From positions 1 to 8,144 of the forward strand of contig MIAC01000204.1 in assembly GCA_001830475.1 (NCBI GenBank): a stretch of DNA of 8,144 nt. The letters run 5' to 3'. Made by a program: the position numbers and the translations under genes. Every line of letters begins with the position of its first letter. Positions within the stretch are counted from its first letter, which is position 1. Positions 6,248 to 8,144 of the stretch are shown here, piece after piece. Source of the DNA: Rhodospirillales bacterium RIFCSPLOWO2_12_FULL_67_15. Lineage in GTDB: Bacteria; Pseudomonadota; Alphaproteobacteria; Rhodospirillales; 2-12-FULL-67-15. The notes beneath the pieces are model-generated. The model saw only the letters and a list, made by a program, of their open reading frames with translations, was not told where the DNA came from and ran no database searches.

Positions 6248-7049
6248 GCCGCGCCCTCCTCCTGGCCGAGATAGGCGCGGATCACGGCCGGATCGCGGCG
6301 CACGTCCTCGGGCGGCCCTTCGGCGATCTTGCGGCCGTAGTCGAGGACGACGACCCGGTCGGAAATGGACATCACCACGCCCATGTCGTGTTCGATCAAC
6401 AATACGCCGATGCCGTGGCGATCGCGGATGAACGTGAGCAGGGCGTTGAGATCGGCGGACTCGCGCGCGTTCAGGCCCGCCGCCGGCTCGTCCAGGCACA
6501 GGAGTTTCGGCTCGGTGCACATGGCGCGCGCGATTTCGAGGAGGCGCTGGTCGCCATAGGGCAGGCTGCCGGCGTCGGCGTCGGCCCGGGCCGTCAGCCC
6601 GATCCGCTCCAGCCAATAGCGCGCCCGCTCGACCGCTTGCCGTTCGGCCTTGCGGTAGACGCCGAGGCCGAACAGTCCGGCGAGGGTGTAGCCCGACGCG
6701 CGCATGAGTTCGTTGTGCTGCGCGACGATCAGGTTTTCCAGCACCGACATGCCGCGAAAGAGTCGGATGTTCTGGAAGGTGCGCGCGACTTTGGCCCTCG
6801 CGGCGATGCGGAAGCCCTCCATCCGCTCGAGCAGGAATTCGCCGCCGCCGTGGACCAGGCGCATCAGACCGCTGGTCGGCGCGTAAAATCCGGTCAGGCA
6901 GTTGAACAAGGTGGTCTTGCCCGCGCCGTTGGGGCCGATGATCGCGGTGATGCGTCCGGTCTCGGCCGCGAACGAAACGTCGTCCACCGCGACCAGCCCG
7001 CCGAAGCGCATGGTCAGGTGCTCGACCGTCAGCAGCGGAAGGGCCGCGG

Positions 7050-7053
<4 letters not shown>
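6244..7053 (-). CDS. livG: branched-chain amino-acid ABC transporter ATPase LivG
   Basis: This is the second nucleotide-binding subunit of the LIV importer, pairing with LivF under the LivH/LivM channel. The 269 residues are of family length. Walker A is GPNGAGKTT (40-48), the Q-loop is RTFQNIRLF (Gln94), the signature is the LivG form LPYGDQR (164-170), Walker B is LLCLDEP (184-190) with Glu189, AAGLN follows, and the H-loop is His222 in [10 protein letters not shown]. The C-terminal [24 protein letters not shown] stretch (240-263) is the family tail. The start is GTG at 7053, sharing GTGA with the livM stop, with GGAGG 8 bases upstream inside livM. The stop TGA overlaps the livF ATG. No defect is seen. 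Confidence 0.97.
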
Positions 7054-8134
<1,081 letters not shown>

Positions 8135-8138
<4 letters not shown>

Positions 8139-8144
8139 GACCGC
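8135..8144 (-). CDS. possible last codons of an upstream gene, expected to be livH
   Basis: On the minus strand, TGA at 8137-8135 lies in the frame CGG TCG TGA, shifted relative to livM and overlapping its GTG. Three further junctions in this operon use the same 4-base overlap, and livH normally precedes livM. Only two sense codons are visible, so this rests on operon logic and not on protein similarity. Confidence 0.3.

Overview
The window comes from a high-GC genome whose codons mostly end in G or C. All recognisable genes lie on the minus strand. Two syntenic blocks point to an alphaproteobacterium, probably Rhodospirillales-like: rpiB-glyA-nrdR-ribD-ribE, and a liv operon carrying a small DUF6867-like membrane protein after livF. 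This assignment is inferred from gene order and protein character, not from a search.

Block 1, in transcription order from the right edge, is a branched-chain or hydrophobic amino-acid ABC transporter: livM (permease), livG and livF (ATPases), a small three-helix membrane protein of unknown role, and livJ (periplasmic binding protein). Each of livG, livF and the small protein starts inside the stop of the gene before it, through 4-base ATGA or GTGA overlaps. The last bases of the window allow the same overlap with an upstream gene, expected to be livH. livJ stands apart behind a 129-base leader with a possible promoter and a strong hairpin. It ends at a textbook intrinsic terminator (12-bp perfect stem plus T tract).

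Block 2 starts at a sigma70-like promoter upstream of rpiB. It continues through glyA (serine hydroxymethyltransferase), nrdR (ribonucleotide reductase repressor), ribD (bifunctional riboflavin deaminase/reductase) and the first 31 codons of ribE (riboflavin synthase), cut by the window edge. Together the genes serve pentose phosphate isomerisation, one-carbon supply, deoxynucleotide control and flavin synthesis.

Most of this is ordinary housekeeping sequence and I see no new multi-gene system. The points worth a second look are: an extra, hairpin-rich, Pro/Ala/Gly-rich segment of about 40 residues inside LivF; a run of hairpins at the left edge where the ribE reading frame stops resembling riboflavin synthase; the uncharacterised liv-linked membrane protein; and the structured leaders of livJ and nrdR.
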